This document shows, piece by piece, positions 1 through 9,220 of a stretch of DNA of 64,000 bases; the stretch's first letter is position 1; each line of letters starts with the position of its first letter. The notes beneath the pieces were generated by a model. The model worked only from the letters and a program-made list of their open reading frames with translations, had not been told where the DNA came from and made no database searches. The DNA comes from Ralstonia pickettii (GTDB taxonomy: Bacteria > Pseudomonadota > Gammaproteobacteria > Burkholderiales > Burkholderiaceae). The position numbers and the translations under genes were made by a program. The stretch covers positions 744,001 through 808,000 of the forward strand of contig NZ_JFZG01000006.1 in assembly GCF_000607165.1 (NCBI RefSeq). Direction: 5' to 3'.

Positions 1-309
1 GTCGACCCAGTTCTGGACGAGTTTCACGTCACGGCCTAGCAGCTCGGACAGGCGCTTGGCAACCGGCGCGAGCGAATCTTCCGGCTTGAATTCGCCCTCG
101 GTCGGGCGGCCCAGATGCGAAGTGACCATGACGGCCGCACCCGCGTCCAGCGCGGCTTTGACGGCCGGCACGGATGCGCGGATGCGCGTGTCTTCGGTGA
201 TGTTGCCGGCATCGTCTTGCGGCACGTTGAGGTCGGCGCGGATGAACACGCGCTTACCGGCAAGCTTTCCTTCGGAGATGAGATCGGACAGACGCAGGAC
301 GTGGGGCAT
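1..309 (-). CDS. pgk: Phosphoglycerate kinase, N-terminal part (cut by window edge)
   Basis: Glycolytic/gluconeogenic kinase that interconverts 1,3-bisphosphoglycerate + ADP and 3-phosphoglycerate + ATP in the cytosol. Only the first 103 codons lie in the window. They read [11 protein letters not shown], then the family substrate-binding stretch [10 protein letters not shown] near residues 22-31 and the SHLGRPTE motif near residues 65-72, both hallmarks of Pgk N-terminal domains. The start is the ATG at 307-309, the first Met before the conserved fold. The gene runs off the left edge, so the nucleotide-binding C-terminal half cannot be inspected. Confidence 0.95.
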   Translation of the reverse strand, partial: MPHVLRLSDLISEGKLAGKRVFIRADLNVPQDDAGNITEDTRIRASVPAVKAALDAGAAVMVTSHLGRPTEGEFKPEDSLAPVAKRLSELLGRDVKLVQNWVD

Positions 310-428
310 GGCAGCTACGGAAGAAATCGCGGAAAACGACAATTTTACCCGATGCGCCTGGTCAAAACGTGCGTTTCTCGGCCGAACCTTCCCGGCTCGA
401 CCGTCTTGCCGAGGCCGATTGGCGGGGA

Positions 429-1331
429 CTATGCCGGCACCGGCGTGCGACGGCGCAGCCGCATCCAGCCTTCGGCCGAATACACGGCAAGACCTGCCCA
501 GATGAGCACATAGCCCGCCACCTTGGGGCCCGCAAACGGCTCGTTGTAGAGCCAAACGCCCAGCAGCAACTGCAGCGTCGGGCTCACGTATTGCAGCAAA
601 CCCAACAGCGACAGCGGAATACGCCGCGCGCCGGCGCCAAACAGCAGCAGAGGCAGCGCCGTCAGCGGGCCGGCCAGTGCCAGCAGTAACTGCGTGCCCG
701 GCGATGCGGCCAGGAAGGCATTCTGATGCTGCGAAGCCAGCCAGCCGAGATAGGCCAGCGCCAGCGGAAACAGCAGTAGCGTCTCCAGCGTCAGCCCTTC
801 CAGCGCGCCCAGCGGCGAAGTCTTGCGCAGCAAGCCGTAGAACCCAAACGAAAATGCCAGCGCCAGAGCAATCCAAGGCAGCGTGCCGGCCTGCCAGGTC
901 AGCCACGCCACGCCTGCCGCCGCCAGGGCTACCGACACCCACTGCACTGGCCGCAGCCGTTCACCGAGCACCAGCAGCGCCAGCATTACCACCACCAGCG
1001 GGTTGATGAAGTAGCCCAAGCTGGCGTCGATCACGTGGTCGTGGTTGACGGCCCAGATGTAGGTCAACCAGTTGGCGGCCAACAGGCTGGTGCTGGCCGC
1101 GTAGCGTGCCACGACACGCGGCTGCGTGCGCAGCGCCCAAAGCCAAGCCCAGTGCCGTTTCACGAGCAGAATCACCACCATCACCGCCAACGACCAGATC
1201 ACGCGGTGCGAAAGAATCTCCACCGGCGACACCGCCTTGAGCAGCTTGAAGTACAGCGGAAACAGGCCCCACATCGTGTAGGCCAGAAACGCGAAGATCG
1301 CGCCGTTGCGATTGGAGCCCGGCATGTTCAT
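429..1331 (-). CDS. rarD: RarD-type EamA-family permease
   Basis: Predicted inner-membrane drug/metabolite permease of the EamA superfamily, 300 residues, with about ten hydrophobic segments. The N-terminus ([20 protein letters not shown]) and the later [16 protein letters not shown] stretch are characteristic of RarD (chloramphenicol-sensitivity protein family). The transported substrate is not established for the family. I chose the ATG at 1331 because it overlaps the azlD stop by four bases (ATGA), which implies translational coupling. The reading frame stays open upstream through azlD, but that extension is not membrane-like and is the shadow of azlD. It is the last gene of azlC-azlD-rarD. 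Confidence 0.9.
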   Translation of the reverse strand: MNMPGSNRNGAIFAFLAYTMWGLFPLYFKLLKAVSPVEILSHRVIWSLAVMVVILLVKRHWAWLWALRTQPRVVARYAASTSLLAANWLTYIWAVNHDHVIDASLGYFINPLVVVMLALLVLGERLRPVQWVSVALAAAGVAWLTWQAGTLPWIALALAFSFGFYGLLRKTSPLGALEGLTLETLLLFPLALAYLGWLASQHQNAFLAASPGTQLLLALAGPLTALPLLLFGAGARRIPLSLLGLLQYVSPTLQLLLGVWLYNEPFAGPKVAGYVLIWAGLAVYSAEGWMRLRRRTPVPA

Positions 1332-1651
1332 CCCCAGAGACGCAGCACGGTAAAGACGCCCATGCCGACGAAGATCATGCCGAGCATGCGCCGCGTTGCC
1401 ACATAGAAAGCGGTGGCTGCAACGCCGGCCATCAGGCGCGGGTTGGTCCAGCTCGCGTCGAAGTGCCCCTGATTCCAGAGCAGGTCGGGCAAGACGATGG
1501 CGACGAGCGCGGCAGCGGGCGCAAAGCGCAGCGCGTGCTGCACGCGGGTGGGCAGGGTCATGCGGTTGCCCACGATCAGGAACAGCGAACGCGTGACGAT
1601 CGTCACCACGGTCATCCCGGCAATCACCAGCCAGATTTCGAGTGCGCTCAT
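1328..1651 (-). CDS. azlD: AzlD small subunit of branched-chain amino acid exporter
   Basis: Small membrane protein of 107 residues with three or four hydrophobic segments. It matches the AzlD family, whose members pair with AzlC to export branched-chain amino acids or analogues such as azaleucine (the YgaZH-type exporter in enterobacteria). Visible signatures are the WLVIAGMTVVTIVTRS start and the central GNRMTLPTRVQHALRFAPAA segment, typical of this family. Start and stop overlap azlC and rarD by four bases each, so the three genes form a tightly coupled operon. The substrate is inferred from the family only. Confidence 0.88.
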   Translation of the reverse strand: MSALEIWLVIAGMTVVTIVTRSLFLIVGNRMTLPTRVQHALRFAPAAALVAIVLPDLLWNQGHFDASWTNPRLMAGVAATAFYVATRRMLGMIFVGMGVFTVLRLWG

Positions 1652-2442
1652 GCGTCGTCCTCTTCGGCTGCAACACGCGCGGCGCGGCGGCGTTGCCACT
1701 GCAGGCGCGCGGCGGCTTCGTCCGCAGCCAGGCCGGCAGCCATCGCGCCGGTCACTGCAATCACCAGACTCAATCGATACGGCAGCCTGAAGGCAACCAG
1801 AGCCAGCACCGCCGCCACAGCCACCGCCATGAGGGTGGCACGGCTACGAATGGTCGACACCATGACAGGAATCAGCGCGAGCGTCCCGGCCAACGCCAGG
1901 CCCCACGCGTCAGGAAACAGGCTCGCCGCGACGATGCCCACGATGGACGACACCTGCCAGCCAACGAAGCTCAGCAGGACCATGCCCCAGTAATAGCCCT
2001 CCTTGCCCGCCTGCGGCGCGGCCGAGGGGTACTGCTGGGTGAACAGCACGAACGGCAGATCGCCGTTGAACACGCCCAGGACCACGCGCCGCATGAACGG
2101 CAGGTGCCCGAAATGCTGCATCAGCCCCGCGCTAAAGATGATGAAGCGCACATTCACGATGAACGCCGTCAGCAACGCCGTCCAGATCGGCAACCCCGCC
2201 GCCAGCAGCGGCAGCACCGCCAACTGCGATGACCCGGCATATACGAAGATCGTCATGCCGATGGCCTGTGGGATGGTCAGCACCGATTTGCTCATCGCCA
2301 CGCCGGTCACCAGCCCCCAGGCGAGCACCGGCGGCATCGACGGCATGTAAGCTCGCACGCCGGCAAAGAAGCCCGCACGTTCGGCCGGATCGATCGCTTC
2401 CCAGCGGCGCTGCAACGCAGCCGCCCAGCGAACTAGCGCCAT
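1648..2442 (-). CDS. azlC: AzlC large subunit of branched-chain amino acid exporter
   Basis: A 264-residue inner-membrane protein of the AzlC/YgaZ family, the main pore-forming partner of AzlD. Family features are the amphipathic N-terminus followed by GVRAYMPSMPPVLAWGLVTG, the FVYAGSSQLAVLPLL segment and NVRFIIFSAGL. These conserved stretches hold the small-residue and Arg positions seen across AzlC proteins. It is the first gene of azlC-azlD-rarD and is divergent from the zinc-finger gene at 2771, so its promoter must lie in the roughly 330-base gap. The first residues are charged, which fits a cytoplasmic N-terminus. Confidence 0.9.
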   Translation of the reverse strand: MALVRWAAALQRRWEAIDPAERAGFFAGVRAYMPSMPPVLAWGLVTGVAMSKSVLTIPQAIGMTIFVYAGSSQLAVLPLLAAGLPIWTALLTAFIVNVRFIIFSAGLMQHFGHLPFMRRVVLGVFNGDLPFVLFTQQYPSAAPQAGKEGYYWGMVLLSFVGWQVSSIVGIVAASLFPDAWGLALAGTLALIPVMVSTIRSRATLMAVAVAAVLALVAFRLPYRLSLVIAVTGAMAAGLAADEAAARLQWQRRRAARVAAEEDDA

Positions 2443-2770
2443 AGCGCCCCCAAAAGTGACGAATCAGACTCTTTTTGATCAACCGGACAGGGACAACCGG
2501 CAGCGCGGGCGCGCAGGAACGTCGGGGGCGACATGGGTGGCTCGTAGAAAACACGCGATTATACTTTTGATGTTAAGCATCCGCTTAACGGCGATGCGCG
2601 TGCGCCCTGCCCTACGAAACGATTCGTGCCGGGCGCCACGCACTGCAACAATCTGCGTTGGCGTGCCTGCGCCCACCCCTTACAATTTCGCTTTTGTCGT
2701 TTTTTGAACCTGCGGCCCATATCACGGTGTGGCTGACCTGCTCAGACCGCGCCGGCACTCCTCACTCACC
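2443..2770. other. Divergent intergenic region, azlC / zinc-finger gene
   Basis: A 328-base gap that must contain two outward promoters. It is visibly more AT-rich than the flanking genes between about 2550 and 2710. One clear inverted repeat is present: GTTAAG, six bases, CTTAAC at 2572-2589, placed where an operator for azlC could sit. I see no convincing coding sequence and no RNA gene. Confidence 0.5.
2572..2589. promoter_or_regulatory. Inverted repeat, candidate operator upstream of azlC
   Basis: Perfect six-base arms GTTAAG / CTTAAC around a six-base centre, about 130 bases upstream of the azlC start codon. Branched-chain exporters are often controlled by a local Lrp or LysR protein, but no such regulator gene is adjacent here, so the binding protein is unknown. 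The repeat is seen directly; its function is inferred. Confidence 0.3.
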
Positions 2771-2968
2771 ATGACCTCGCAAACCGCACCCACGATCGAA
2801 ATCGGCGCAGACGACCTGCCGCTGCATTGCCCGACCGCCAAAACGCCGGCCTGGAACTACCACCCGCGCGTGTTCCTCGACATCGCTGACACCGGCGAGG
2901 CCAAGTGCCCGTACTGCGGCACCGTCTACAAGCTGGCCCCCGGCGTTGAACTGAAGGGCCACCATTGA
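2771..2968 (+). CDS. Zinc-finger domain protein (CHCC type)
   Basis: A 65-residue protein with a C-terminal CPYCGTVYKL zinc-binding knuckle near residues 50-59 and an upstream conserved LHCP (near 18-21) and a His near 30, giving a Cys-His-Cys-Cys set. It resembles the zf-CHCC family, bacterial relatives of the accessory zinc subunit (NDUFS6) of respiratory complex I. The preferred start is the ATG at 2771 (MTSQTAP), because an upstream in-frame Met adds 14 residues with no family similarity. It sits about 50 bases before waaF on the same strand. Its role in this organism is unknown. Confidence 0.85.
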   Translation: MTSQTAPTIEIGADDLPLHCPTAKTPAWNYHPRVFLDIADTGEAKCPYCGTVYKLAPGVELKGHH

Positions 2969-3017
2969 GCCCGATTCACCTGCAGTACACCGGTCGCCGC
3001 GCTCGCCAGGCGATTCG

Positions 3018-4043
3018 ATGATGCGCAAGATTCTCGTCGTCGCCCCCAATTGGATCGGTGATGCGCTGATGGCGCAGCCGCTGTTCGCGCAGCTCAAGGC
3101 GCGGCACCCGCGCGCGCAGATCCACGCCATCGCCCCAAAATGGGTCGCGCCCGTGCTCGCGCGCATGCCCGAGATCGCGCGCGTGCTGCCGACCGAACTC
3201 GCCCACGGCAAGCTGCAGCTCGGCAGCCGCACGATGTTCGCCCAGCAGCTCAAAGGCGAAACCTTTGACGCAGCGTACGTGCTGCCGAACTCGTTCAAGA
3301 GCGCGCTGATCCCGTGGCTGGCCGGCATTCCGCTGCGCATCGGCTACAAGGGCGAGTCGCGCCTGGGCGTGCTGAACGTGCGCTATCCGAATCCGCCCAA
3401 GAACGCGCGTCCGCCGATGGTGCAGCACTACGCGGCGCTGGCTTTCAAGCCCCACGCCAAGCTGCCCGACACCCTGCCCGACCCCAAGCTCGACATTGAT
3501 GTGCAGCGGGTGGCCGCCACCTCGGCCAAGTTCGGCATTCCGGGCAACGCGCGGCTGATTGCCTTCTGCCCGGGCGCGGAATACGGCCCCGCCAAGCGCT
3601 GGCCAGCCGAACACTTTGCAGAGCTTGCGCAGATGCTGCGCCGCTCGTTCCCGTATGCGCAGATCGTCGCGCTCGGTTCGGGCAAGGACCGCGAGATGGC
3701 CAACGCCATCGTCGAGCGCGCGCTGTTCGTGCGCAACCTGTGCGGCGAGACCTCGCTGGACGAAGCCATCGAGCTGCTCGCCCGCGCCGAAGCCGCCATC
3801 TGCAACGATTCCGGCCTGATGCACGTGACCGCCGCCCTAGGGCGCCCACAGGTGGCCGTATTCGGCTCCAGCGACCCGCGCCACACGCCGCCGCTGTCGC
3901 CCGCTGCGAGTATCATGTGGCTCCATCTGGAGTGCAGCCCGTGCTTTGCGCGCGAATGCCCGCTGGGCCACTTGCGCTGCCTGCGCGACATCGGTCCCGA
4001 GATGGTGTTTCATGAATTGCGCCGGCTGCTGCAGCCGCAGTAA
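3018..4043 (+). CDS. waaF: ADP-heptose:LPS heptosyltransferase II
   Basis: Glycosyltransferase family 9 enzyme that adds the second L-glycero-D-manno-heptose to the lipopolysaccharide inner core at the cytoplasmic face of the inner membrane. The 341-residue length is usual. Signatures are the N-terminal KILVVAPNWIGDALMAQPLF, the mid-protein FCPGAEYGPAKRWP nucleotide-sugar region (about residues 182-195) and ICNDSGLMHVTAALG near 261-275. Two adjacent Met codons begin the protein; either could be used. It lies downstream of the zinc-finger gene and upstream of an NTF2-like gene on the same strand, possibly one transcript. Confidence 0.94.
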   Translation: MMRKILVVAPNWIGDALMAQPLFAQLKARHPRAQIHAIAPKWVAPVLARMPEIARVLPTELAHGKLQLGSRTMFAQQLKGETFDAAYVLPNSFKSALIPWLAGIPLRIGYKGESRLGVLNVRYPNPPKNARPPMVQHYAALAFKPHAKLPDTLPDPKLDIDVQRVAATSAKFGIPGNARLIAFCPGAEYGPAKRWPAEHFAELAQMLRRSFPYAQIVALGSGKDREMANAIVERALFVRNLCGETSLDEAIELLARAEAAICNDSGLMHVTAALGRPQVAVFGSSDPRHTPPLSPAASIMWLHLECSPCFARECPLGHLRCLRDIGPEMVFHELRRLLQPQ

Positions 4044-4068
4044 TACGCTCTCCTTAACGTTCACCGCC

Positions 4069-4509
4069 ATGCCACGATTTGCCCGCCTGTTCGAAGCCGC
4101 CGAGGACATCCTCGAAGCCTATCGCGATGCGCTCAAGCGCCGCGATGCCGATGGCGCGCTCAAGCTGTGGCTCGATGAGGACTCGGTGAGCTTCATCCTG
4201 CCGGATGGCCAGCGCCTGAACGGCCACGAGCAACTGCGCGGCTGCCTTGATGCGCTGGTCGAGAAGAACCCGGTCTGGATCGAATGCCTCTCGCAGCAGG
4301 TGCATTCGTCGCTGGGCGTATCGATCTTCGAAGCCACGGAAGCATTGCGCTTCTCGGCCACCGCCACCGAGGCCGACCTGTACGTGCACACGACGTACGT
4401 ACTGATGCAGAACCACGAAGGCTGGCGTATCGCCCACGTGCATTCCAGCCAGGCCGCCGAAGAACGCGTGGCCGCCTCCATCGCCAGCGTTACGCACTCT
4501 CTGCACTAA
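4069..4509 (+). CDS. NTF2/SnoaL-like domain protein
   Basis: A 146-residue soluble protein whose layout fits the NTF2/SnoaL-like cone fold. An N-terminal helix pair (ILEAYRDALKRRDADGALKL) is followed by a strand reading SVSFILPDGQRLNGHEQLR, then a curved sheet ending in GWRIAHVHSS. The last motif is common in nuclear-transport-factor-2 family proteins and in the calcium/calmodulin kinase association-domain subgroup. Such folds bind small ligands or act as isomerases, but no catalytic residues can be assigned here. The ATG at 4069 lies 25 bases after waaF. Function unknown. Confidence 0.8.
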   Translation: MPRFARLFEAAEDILEAYRDALKRRDADGALKLWLDEDSVSFILPDGQRLNGHEQLRGCLDALVEKNPVWIECLSQQVHSSLGVSIFEATEALRFSATATEADLYVHTTYVLMQNHEGWRIAHVHSSQAAEERVAASIASVTHSLH

Positions 4510-4543
4510 GCTGCCGCGCTTGGCGTGGCTGCCGTCTCTCTCG

Positions 4544-5620
4544 ATGACCCACCCGTCTCGCCACGCCACTCCCCTTGAACTGAATCTGGGCGCCCTGCTT
4601 GCAGGGTCGTTCGAGCCGCATGCGTTCCGCTCGCCGTGGTGGCTGATCGGCGGCAACGCGCAGACGATCGTGCCCGCGCGCCTGTGGCGCTTTCCGCGCA
4701 TTACGTATCGGCGCGAACGCTGGGACACGCCCGACCACGACTTCATCGACCTCGACTGGACCACGCATGAAACGGATGCGCACGCGCCGCTCGTCGTCAT
4801 GTTTCATGGCCTGGAGGGCGATTCGCGCAGCCATTACGCGCGGCTGCTGATGGACGCGGTGCGCGCGCGCCGCTGGCTGGGGGTCATTCCGCACTTTCGC
4901 GGTTGCTCGGGCGAGATGAACCTTGCGCCGCGCATGTATCACTGTGGAGACGGCGCTGAGATCGCGTGGATCCTCGAACGCCTTTATCGGACGGTTTGCC
5001 AGCCGCAGGGCCGCAAGCTGCTGGTCGTCGGCATCTCGCTGGGCGGCAACGCGCTGCTGCGCTACCTGGGCGAACATGGTACCGATGCGCGCTACGTGAG
5101 CGCGGTTGCGACGGTGTCTGCGCCGCTGGACATGCGAGCGGGCGGCGCAGCGTTGTCCAAGGGCTTCAACATGGTCTACACGCGCATGTTCCTGCGCACG
5201 CTCAAGGACAAGGCCAACGCCAAGCTCGACCAGCACCCAGGCCTGTACGACCGCGCCGCCATGATGGCCACGCGCACGCTGGGGCAGTTCGACAATCTTG
5301 TCACCGCCCCGCTGCACGGTTTTCGCGACGTGCTCGACTACTGGACACGCGCTTCATCCAAACCCGTGCTGCGCGAGGTACGCGTGCCCGCGCTGGTGCT
5401 GAACGCTCGCAACGATCCGTTCCTGCCCGGACAGCACCTGCCCGGCCCCGCCGACGTGTCACCCGATATCACGCTGGACCAGCCGCTGCACGGCGGCCAT
5501 GTCGGCTTCCTGGTGCGCCATGGCAAGACAGGCCGCGTCGACTGGATGCCCGCCCGAGTCCTGCGCTTTTTCGATGACGTTTTGGGCCGCCAAACCAATG
5601 CGGAAGACGCCCATGGATGA
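4544..5620 (+). CDS. YheT-family alpha/beta hydrolase
   Basis: A 358-residue predicted alpha/beta hydrolase of the YheT/ABHD family. Visible catalytic elements are the oxyanion-hole strand VVMFHGLEGDSRSHYARLL, the nucleophile elbow GISLGGNALLRYLG, an acid in NARNDPFLPG and a late His in PLHGGHVGFL. The N-terminal LIGGNAQTI box is specific to YheT relatives, which are thought to act on esters or thioesters, though E. coli YheT has no firm substrate. The ATG at 4544 is chosen over an in-frame TTG at 4520. Its stop overlaps the next gene by eight bases, so the two are probably co-translated. Confidence 0.9.
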   Translation: MTHPSRHATPLELNLGALLAGSFEPHAFRSPWWLIGGNAQTIVPARLWRFPRITYRRERWDTPDHDFIDLDWTTHETDAHAPLVVMFHGLEGDSRSHYARLLMDAVRARRWLGVIPHFRGCSGEMNLAPRMYHCGDGAEIAWILERLYRTVCQPQGRKLLVVGISLGGNALLRYLGEHGTDARYVSAVATVSAPLDMRAGGAALSKGFNMVYTRMFLRTLKDKANAKLDQHPGLYDRAAMMATRTLGQFDNLVTAPLHGFRDVLDYWTRASSKPVLREVRVPALVLNARNDPFLPGQHLPGPADVSPDITLDQPLHGGHVGFLVRHGKTGRVDWMPARVLRFFDDVLGRQTNAEDAHG

Positions 5621-6194
5621 CATCGTCCGCCAGGCCATGGCCAAGTGGCCGAACGTGCCGAACTGCTTTGGCTGGCTGGCGCTGGATCGGCGGGGCCAAT
5701 GGCGCATGCGCAACGAATATGCGCAGGCCAACAACCTATCCGGTGAGCCGATCCGCCACGCGGCGCTCGTCGATTTCATCGTGCGCAACTATGCGCATGA
5801 CGATGCGGGGCGCTGGTTCTTCCAGAACGGGCCGCAGCGAGTGTTTGTCGGACTCGATTACACGCCGTGGGTGGTGCGGCTGTCAGCCGACGGCGCGCCG
5901 CCAGCGTTCACCACAACCACCGGCGCCGCATTCTCACCCGGCGACTGTTTTGTCGATGAACAAGGCAGCGTGCTGCTCTCGGGCCGCGTGGGCGGCTGCG
6001 AAGCAGAAGAGACGATTGCGCTGCTGCACGATCATGACCTGGAGCCGTTCTCATCCTTGGCCCAATGGCACGGAGACGCATGCGGAGCCGCACTGGGTAC
6101 GTTGACGCTGGGGGATCGGACGTTCGACATTGAGCCAATTGCGAGCACGGAGGTTGCAAAGCGCTATGGCTTCGTGACCCGGCCCGCGGAATAG
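5613..6194 (+). CDS. Conserved protein of unknown function coupled to YheT-type hydrolase
   Basis: A 193-residue protein with no signal peptide or membrane segment. It begins MDDIVRQAMAKWPNVPNCFG and has a central WFFQNGPQRVFVGLDYTPWV region rich in aromatic residues. I recognise it as a family found in Burkholderia and Ralstonia next to YheT-type hydrolases, but I do not know a function. The start overlaps the hydrolase stop by eight bases, so the pair is likely made together and may act in one pathway. The reading frame extends upstream inside the hydrolase gene, which I treat as shadow. Confidence 0.8.
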   Translation: MDDIVRQAMAKWPNVPNCFGWLALDRRGQWRMRNEYAQANNLSGEPIRHAALVDFIVRNYAHDDAGRWFFQNGPQRVFVGLDYTPWVVRLSADGAPPAFTTTTGAAFSPGDCFVDEQGSVLLSGRVGGCEAEETIALLHDHDLEPFSSLAQWHGDACGAALGTLTLGDRTFDIEPIASTEVAKRYGFVTRPAE

Positions 6195-6214
6195 CGCCCG
6201 CTGGCCCACCCGCC

Positions 6215-7912
6215 CTACTTCGGCAACGCCTTGTCTTCCGCCTTCTCTTCCCGGTATTGACGTTCCATCTGGTGCAGGCGCGCATCCACTTCGGATAGCG
6301 TGTAGAAATCCGCATCTCCCGCATCGCGGGCGAGCTTCAGTTGCTCCACTGCCGATCCCCACGCCCCATCCCGCGCGTATTTCTCCGCCAGCGCACGATG
6401 CTGCTCAACGCGCTTGCCCTTGTCGGCATAGGCACGGGCGAGCATGTCCCACCAGATCGGCTGGGTGGTGTCTTCGCGGGTCTTGTCTTTCAGATACGGA
6501 ATCGCGTCATCGGCCCGGCCGGCCGTCAGCAGCGTTTGCGCATAGGTGATGCCCACCGCGCGTGACAGCGGATACGCAACGAGCGCCGCGCGTGCCAACG
6601 TCAGCGCTTCGGATGCACGGTCACGAGCGCGTGCCAACTCGATGGCCGTCACATCCAGCTCGACGCTGCCCGACGTGATGCCGGGAATGTTGCCGTACAG
6701 GCGTCGCGCCTCCTGCAGCGCCTGCTCAGCGTCATCCAGCCGCCCGGCCATCTGGTTGGCGACGGCCACGCCGTACCAGAGCGCCGCGCGCTTCTCGACG
6801 GGCGCATCCGGTGCCGACGACAATTGCGAGCGCATCGCATTACGCACGTCGATATAAGCGCTTGTGGACGTTTCCTGCAGCACGCGCGCGCGCACCTTCG
6901 CAAAACCAAATTCTGGCCGACGCGGCTGGCGCGGATGCGGCAAGCCTCGTGCGCGGTCCTCCATGTCGGCGATACGTTCGCCGGTCAGCGGGTGGGTGCG
7001 CGCATAACCGGGAATCACGCCGGTATCGGCAATGTTCGTCACGCGCTGCAGACGACGAAAGAAGTCCGGCATGCCGTCCGGGTTGTAGCCAGCGCCGGTA
7101 AGCAACGTGAAGCCTACGCGGTCTGCCTCGCGCTCCGCGCCGCGCGAGAAGGCGAGCTGGTTCGATACTGCCGCCGCCTGCCCGCCCATCGCCAGCGCCT
7201 GCGCGGCGTCACCGCTTTTGGTGGCTGCCAGGCCGGCCAACAGAATCGACGCCAGCGCAATCCACATCGACTCGCCGGATTTATCGATGCCGCGCGCAAT
7301 ATGCCGCTGCAGCACGTGCCCGATTTCGTGACCGAGCACCGAGGCCAGCTCCGATTCACTCTCGGTCGCGACCAACGTACCCGTGTTCACGCCGATGTAG
7401 CCGCCCGGCAACGCAAACGCATTGATTCCCGGATCACGCACGGCGAACAGCTCAAAGCTCGACGCCGACGTGCTGCCCGCCACGTGCTGACGGCGCGCCG
7501 CATCGATCAGCTTGTAGCCAATGGTATTGAGGTAATCGGTGATCAGCGGGTCGGGCACGAAGTCCGGATCGCGGCGTATCTGGCGCATCACACGGTCGCC
7601 CAGGCGGCGCTCCATCTCGGGCGACAACGACGCTGTCGACGGATCACCCATATCGGGCAACTCGTACGTCGGCGCGTCAATAACAGCCGGCTCCTTCGGC
7701 AAATACGGTGACTGCCGGCCGATCTGCACGCTGCGATTCAGGTTGCTTTGCACCTGATCGGCAGCGGAACCTAAGCCCGGGTTGACCGAGGCCGCAGGCG
7801 CGGACGCCACCGCCTGGCCCAGCACGGGCAATGGCAGCGGCGCCAGCCATGTCGACAACAGCACAGCAGCCGTCAGCTTGCGGACGCGCGGCCGAAAAAG
7901 TGAAAGCGTCAT
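6215..7912 (-). CDS. M48-family metalloprotease with TPR-like C-terminus (BepA/YfgC type)
   Basis: Periplasmic zinc protease of 565 residues, like E. coli BepA, which monitors outer-membrane protein (LptD/Bam) assembly. A cleavable signal peptide ends near residue 36. The zinc site HEIGH is at 195-199, and the third ligand lies in SRGAEREADRVG near residue 260. The part after about residue 350 is helical and repetitive (ALWYGVAVANQMAGRLDDAEQALQ and similar), as expected for tetratricopeptide repeats. The start is the ATG at 7912, placing the hydrophobic signal segment correctly; an upstream Met would put a long arginine-rich leader before it. It is divergent from moaC. Confidence 0.9.
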   Translation of the reverse strand: MTLSLFRPRVRKLTAAVLLSTWLAPLPLPVLGQAVASAPAASVNPGLGSAADQVQSNLNRSVQIGRQSPYLPKEPAVIDAPTYELPDMGDPSTASLSPEMERRLGDRVMRQIRRDPDFVPDPLITDYLNTIGYKLIDAARRQHVAGSTSASSFELFAVRDPGINAFALPGGYIGVNTGTLVATESESELASVLGHEIGHVLQRHIARGIDKSGESMWIALASILLAGLAATKSGDAAQALAMGGQAAAVSNQLAFSRGAEREADRVGFTLLTGAGYNPDGMPDFFRRLQRVTNIADTGVIPGYARTHPLTGERIADMEDRARGLPHPRQPRRPEFGFAKVRARVLQETSTSAYIDVRNAMRSQLSSAPDAPVEKRAALWYGVAVANQMAGRLDDAEQALQEARRLYGNIPGITSGSVELDVTAIELARARDRASEALTLARAALVAYPLSRAVGITYAQTLLTAGRADDAIPYLKDKTREDTTQPIWWDMLARAYADKGKRVEQHRALAEKYARDGAWGSAVEQLKLARDAGDADFYTLSEVDARLHQMERQYREEKAEDKALPK

Positions 7913-8017
7913 ACGGAAAGCACGGAGAGCGGAATCAGCGCGGCTACATCGCCGCAAGCCGGGTGCTTGCTATCATAAAACGCTTCGTACCCTGCCCCGC
8001 AAAACGCGCTGTCACTC

Positions 8018-8494
8018 ATGTCGCAACTCACCCACTTCGATTCCGCCGGACAAGCCCATATGGTCGACGTCGGCGACAAGGCCGTTACCCACCGGGTGGC
8101 CGTGGCCACTGGCACGATCCGCATGCTGCCCGAGACGTTTGCGCTGGTGCGCGACGGCAACGCCAAGAAGGGCGATGTGCTCGGGATTGCGCGCGTTGCG
8201 GCCATCCAGGGGTCCAAGCGGACGTCGGATTTGATTCCATTGTGTCATCCGCTGGCGTTGACGAAGGTGGGGGTGGAGTTTGTGCTGGATGAGGCTGAGC
8301 AAACCGTCCGCTGCACCGTTCGTGCCGAGACGCGTGGACAGACCGGCGTGGAAATGGAAGCGCTGACTGCGGTGCAGGTGGGGCTGCTGACGATCTACGA
8401 TATGTGCAAGGCTGTGGATCGGGGGATGGTGATTGGGGATGTGCGGCTACTGGAAAAGCATGGGGGGAAGTCGGGGGATTGGGTGGCGGTGTAG
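8018..8494 (+). CDS. moaC: Cyclic pyranopterin monophosphate synthase
   Basis: Second enzyme of molybdenum cofactor synthesis, converting the MoaA product (3',8-cyclo-7,8-dihydro-GTP) to cyclic pyranopterin monophosphate. The 158-residue length is standard. Conserved elements include [29 protein letters not shown] with the active-site-region [26 protein letters not shown], and the C-terminal KSG(D). No other moa genes are adjacent, so moaC stands alone here. A stem-loop terminator follows about 20 bases after the stop. Confidence 0.97.
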   Translation: MSQLTHFDSAGQAHMVDVGDKAVTHRVAVATGTIRMLPETFALVRDGNAKKGDVLGIARVAAIQGSKRTSDLIPLCHPLALTKVGVEFVLDEAEQTVRCTVRAETRGQTGVEMEALTAVQVGLLTIYDMCKAVDRGMVIGDVRLLEKHGGKSGDWVAV

Positions 8495-8510
8495 TGGATC
8501 CCTCGCCTCA

Positions 8511-8541
8511 AAAAAAAGAGCGTCTTTGCGACGCTCTTTTG
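8511..8541. terminator. Bidirectional terminator between moaC and pilin copy 1
   Basis: Stem AGAGCGTC / GACGCTCT around a five-base loop, with an A run before it and a T run after it. It can stop transcripts arriving from moaC on the plus strand and from the convergent pilin gene on the minus strand. Confidence 0.85.
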
Positions 8542-8556
8542 CTTGCGTTTACCGGA

Positions 8557-9069
8557 TCAGCGGCATTCCGAGGGGGTCAGGTTGGCCGCAAGTGTCGGTG
8601 CGCCCTTCAACTCGTCGGACCCCGCACGAATTTGGGCACCCTTTGCGTAGCAATCCCAACGAATTGGACCGATAGGTCGCTTGCCGCTGCTCAAAGCGAC
8701 ATCGTTCGCCGTTGGTTTTAAAACAACGGTGTTTTCACCATCCGGAACGACGTTGCTCGCATAGGCAATGGTGATTTCCCCCGTCGATGCCTCAATCGTA
8801 ATTCCACCCGCCTGAACATTCTTCGTCGCCTTGGTATCGGAGGCATAGCCTTGGTCAAGCGATACACCTGCAATAGCGTTTTCGGAGACCAACGTCTTGG
8901 CAGTCGAGGCCAATGTCAGCCCTTCAGTCACGCGCGAGCGCGTAACGTAGTCTTGGTATGCGGGCACGGCGATCGCGGCCAAAATGCCAACGATCGCGAT
9001 GACGATCATGAGTTCGATCAGGGTAAAGCCCGCTTGGGCTCGCTTGCCTGCATTGCTCTTCAGACGCAT
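8557..9069 (-). CDS. pilA: Type IV pilin, copy 1
   Basis: A 170-residue type IVa prepilin. The leader [14 protein letters not shown] is followed by the PilD cleavage site and mature [20 protein letters not shown], with Glu at mature position 5. Two cysteines near the C-terminus (in WDCYAK and the final PSECR) would form the disulfide-bonded loop. The mature sequence beyond residue 30 ([13 protein letters not shown]) is of the Pseudomonas/Neisseria style and differs clearly from copies 2 and 3. A pglL-type glycosyltransferase lies just upstream. Upstream of its start I find no GG-N10-GC sigma-54 element, unlike the two other copies. Confidence 0.92.
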   Translation of the reverse strand: MRLKSNAGKRAQAGFTLIELMIVIAIVGILAAIAVPAYQDYVTRSRVTEGLTLASTAKTLVSENAIAGVSLDQGYASDTKATKNVQAGGITIEASTGEITIAYASNVVPDGENTVVLKPTANDVALSSGKRPIGPIRWDCYAKGAQIRAGSDELKGAPTLAANLTPSECR

Positions 9070-9197
9070 TGACTTCTCCTCTATCGTTGTTTCGGATTTT
9101 CAATTGCCGATTTCTTTCAGCATTTGAGAGGGAGAAGACTAAGCGAGTCGATGAAACTCCATGCAAGGCGCAACGATTTTTAATTCTTCCCAATAAG

Positions 9198-9217
9198 AAA
9201 GCGCCCAAAGGGCGCTT
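9198..9217 (-). terminator. Terminator after pglL
   Basis: Stem AAGCGCCC / GGGCGCTT with a three-base loop, starting four bases after the pglL stop codon on the minus strand and followed there by a T-rich stretch. It separates pglL from pilin copy 1, so the pilin should have its own promoter in the preceding about 130 bases. Confidence 0.7.
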
Positions 9218-9220
9218 CAA

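Noticed and set aside
1332-1676. Upstream extension of the rarD frame by 115 codons
   Set aside because: The added residues are the azlD gene in another frame, and the four-base ATGA overlap marks the real rarD start.
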